Assembly: GCA_963801195.1 (NCBI GenBank)
Contig: CAWDDX010000007.1
Span: forward strand, 1,550,001-1,614,000
DNA from: SZUA-36 sp963801195
Lineage (GTDB): Bacteria; Pseudomonadota; Gammaproteobacteria; Xanthomonadales; SZUA-36
Length of the DNA: 64,000 nucleotides
Direction of reading: 5' to 3'
Shown here: one piece after another, positions 62,743 to 64,000 of the stretch
How the letters are laid out: every line of letters begins with the position of its first letter
Numbering within the stretch: the stretch's first letter is position 1
Notes under the pieces: model-generated
What the model saw: the letters and a program-made list of their open reading frames with translations, nothing else
Databases searched by the model: none
What the model was told of the DNA's origin: nothing
Translations under genes and position numbers: made by a program

Positions 62743-63582
62743 TTGCGTATTGCCAGGACAATGTTGTTGTTTGTTGCACTGCTGCTTGGATCAGCGGTTC
62801 CCGTTATAACCGAGGCGTCCCATTTCACCGGCCTCAAAGGCAGTCCGGATTTACGTTCGGCCTCCGCGCTGGTCATCGGCGCCGACGGCCAGGTCATCTA
62901 CGGTAAGGATATCGATACGGTTCGCCCCATCGCATCCATTACAAAGCTGATGACCGCCATGGTCATCCTCGATTCAGGTCTCGATCTCGACGAAAAAATT
63001 GCCGTCACCAGGGATGACCGCGACCTGGTCCAGTTAACCGGTTCGCGACTCGAGTATGGCGCCAGCCTGACGCGCCGCGAAATGATCCTGCTGGCTATCA
63101 TGTCATCCGAGAACCGCGCGGCGACTGCTCTGGGCAGGAACTTTCCGGGTGGTAAAACGGCGTTTGTAGAAGAGATGAATCAAAAGGCTGCTGAGCTCGG
63201 TATGAGCCGGAGTCATTTTGCCGATCCCGCCGGATTGAACGTGGAGAACCAATCCACGGCCCGGGACCTGGCCAAAATGGTCGCAGCGGCCGAAGCCTAC
63301 CCGTTGATCGTAACGGCCAGCACCACGACGCGTATCGAAGTACACCCCTACGCCAAACGCGGTCCGCTTGTATATGCCAACACCAACCGTCTGTTGAAAA
63401 ATGAAACATGGGACATCGCCCTGAGCAAGACCGGTTACATCAACGAATCCGGGCGCTGCCTGGTGATGCGGGCCGATATCGAGGGCGAGCGGGTTTCCAT
63501 CGTGTTGCTGAACTCCTTCGGCAAACTCACCCCTTTCGGTGACTCCAACCGCCTGCGTAAATGGATGCTCGCCAGTAGCTGA
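62743..63582 (+). CDS. pbpG: D-alanyl-D-alanine endopeptidase (PBP7-like)
   Basis: A 279-residue protein starting with TTG behind a strong AGGAGAGGAA site. After the signal peptide (about 1-25) come the three penicillin-binding motifs: S65-x-x-K68 (SITK), S122-E123-N124 and K229-T-G231. It is the low-molecular-mass PBP7/8 type that cuts D-Ala-meso-DAP cross-links in peptidoglycan. No PDZ or C-terminal amphipathic anchor is visible. Ten bases separate it from the following MDR gene. Confidence 0.9.
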   Translation: MRIARTMLLFVALLLGSAVPVITEASHFTGLKGSPDLRSASALVIGADGQVIYGKDIDTVRPIASITKLMTAMVILDSGLDLDEKIAVTRDDRDLVQLTGSRLEYGASLTRREMILLAIMSSENRAATALGRNFPGGKTAFVEEMNQKAAELGMSRSHFADPAGLNVENQSTARDLAKMVAAAEAYPLIVTASTTTRIEVHPYAKRGPLVYANTNRLLKNETWDIALSKTGYINESGRCLVMRADIEGERVSIVLLNSFGKLTPFGDSNRLRKWMLASS

Positions 63583-63592
63583 GAATAAAATA

Positions 63593-64000
63593 ATGCCGCA
63601 AACACTTCAGAACTTACAACTCCGCTCGCGGGTCAGCGAAGACAACACACTCGAACTTTCTTTCCATGAAACTACGATGCCCGAGCCCGGACCTGACGAG
63701 GTGATCGTCAGGGTGGAGGCGACACCGTTGAACCCCTCCGACCTGGCGCTCCTGCTCGGTCCGGCGGATATAAGCACAGCCAGGGTCAGCGGCAGTGCGG
63801 AACGTCCGGTCGTCACGGCCGACATCCCCGCCATGTTCATGAAATTGGTTGCCGCGAGGATGGGGCAGTCGCTGCCGGTTGGCAACGAAGGTGCGGGCAC
63901 GGTGATCGCCGCGGGTTCGTCCGATGGCGCCCAGGCCTTGCTGGGAAAAACCGTCGGCATGGCCGGTGGCGAGATGTATGCCCGTTACCGTCTCATGAAG
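63593..64000 (+). CDS. MDR-family oxidoreductase, N-terminal part
   Basis: The open frame runs off the window end, with 136 codons visible. The GroES-like start reads PQTLQNLQLRSRVSEDNTLELSFHETTMPEPGPDEVIVRVEATPLNPSDLALLLG, the pattern of quinone-oxidoreductase or zinc-less alcohol dehydrogenases. GAGTVIAAG and VGMAGG follow. The catalytic zinc Cys is replaced by Asn in LNPSD. Start codon ATG at 63593. Incomplete, so the subfamily is tentative. Confidence 0.8.
   Translation, partial: MPQTLQNLQLRSRVSEDNTLELSFHETTMPEPGPDEVIVRVEATPLNPSDLALLLGPADISTARVSGSAERPVVTADIPAMFMKLVAARMGQSLPVGNEGAGTVIAAGSSDGAQALLGKTVGMAGGEMYARYRLMK

Overview
The window looks like chromosomal DNA of a free-living, probably marine, heterotrophic gammaproteobacterium. 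The basis is moderately high GC, a YbiI-type DksA/TraR protein, MetZ-type methionine synthesis, Bcr/CflA and DASS transporters, an LpxL-like acyltransferase and many exported peptidases. The genus cannot be fixed from the sequence; a Woeseia-like or Chromatiales-like lineage is only a guess. No rRNA, tRNA, CRISPR array, phage or transposase gene was found. Nearly everything is intact protein-coding DNA plus several families of small non-coding repeats.

Layout. 0-4.2 kb: lysoplasmalogenase, an exported M14 carboxypeptidase and a VTT-family membrane protein. 4.2-5.8 kb: a divergent pair of regulators (receiver-Hpt fusion and LuxR-type response regulator) around tandem 26-bp repeats. 5.8-7.9 kb: a thiamine-binding-like small protein and metZ, bracketed by two inverted copies of a ~118-bp repeat. 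8.0-11.0 kb: a beta-lactamase-fold hydrolase, a ~0.9 kb gene-poor gap and a hemerythrin-like protein. 11.1-18.1 kb: the most striking block, eight co-directional genes for ACP, dehydratase, a ketosynthase-like protein without the active-site Cys, an intact ketosynthase, ketoreductase, MDR reductase, LpxL-like acyltransferase and 4'-phosphopantetheinyl transferase. It reads as a dedicated second type II fatty-acid/polyketide line that ends in lipid acylation. 18.3-25.7 kb: a giant zinc protease, an MBL hydrolase, an atypical SDR and pyruvate phosphate dikinase. 26.0-31.0 kb: a radical SAM enzyme, an MFS exporter and three methyltransferases. 31.0-36.3 kb: acyl-CoA dehydrogenase, FAD dehydrogenase and ThDP enzyme, plausibly a catabolic set. 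36.3-49.2 kb: a multihaem cytochrome with FN3 and a C-terminal SGNW-type domain, methyltransferases, a HAD phosphatase, an S9 peptidase, a DASS symporter, two single-domain cNMP-binding proteins and a SIMPL protein. 49.2-64 kb: MltF-like transglycosylase, oligopeptidase B-like protease, a serine hydrolase, fatty acyl-AMP ligase, YbiI, a spermidine synthase-like protein, a CvfB-like S1 protein, an HGSNAT-like membrane acyltransferase, a second M14 peptidase, PBP7 and the start of an MDR reductase.

The non-coding fraction holds at least five repeat types: the inverted pair around metZ; a ~183-bp MITE-like element present twice in inverted orientation, each copy starting at a gene's stop codon; two adjacent palindromic elements that share a core but have unrelated stems; a 198-bp terminal-inverted-repeat element that abuts a start codon and appears to provide its ribosome-binding site; and a REP-like GC-rich palindrome with two partial copies elsewhere.
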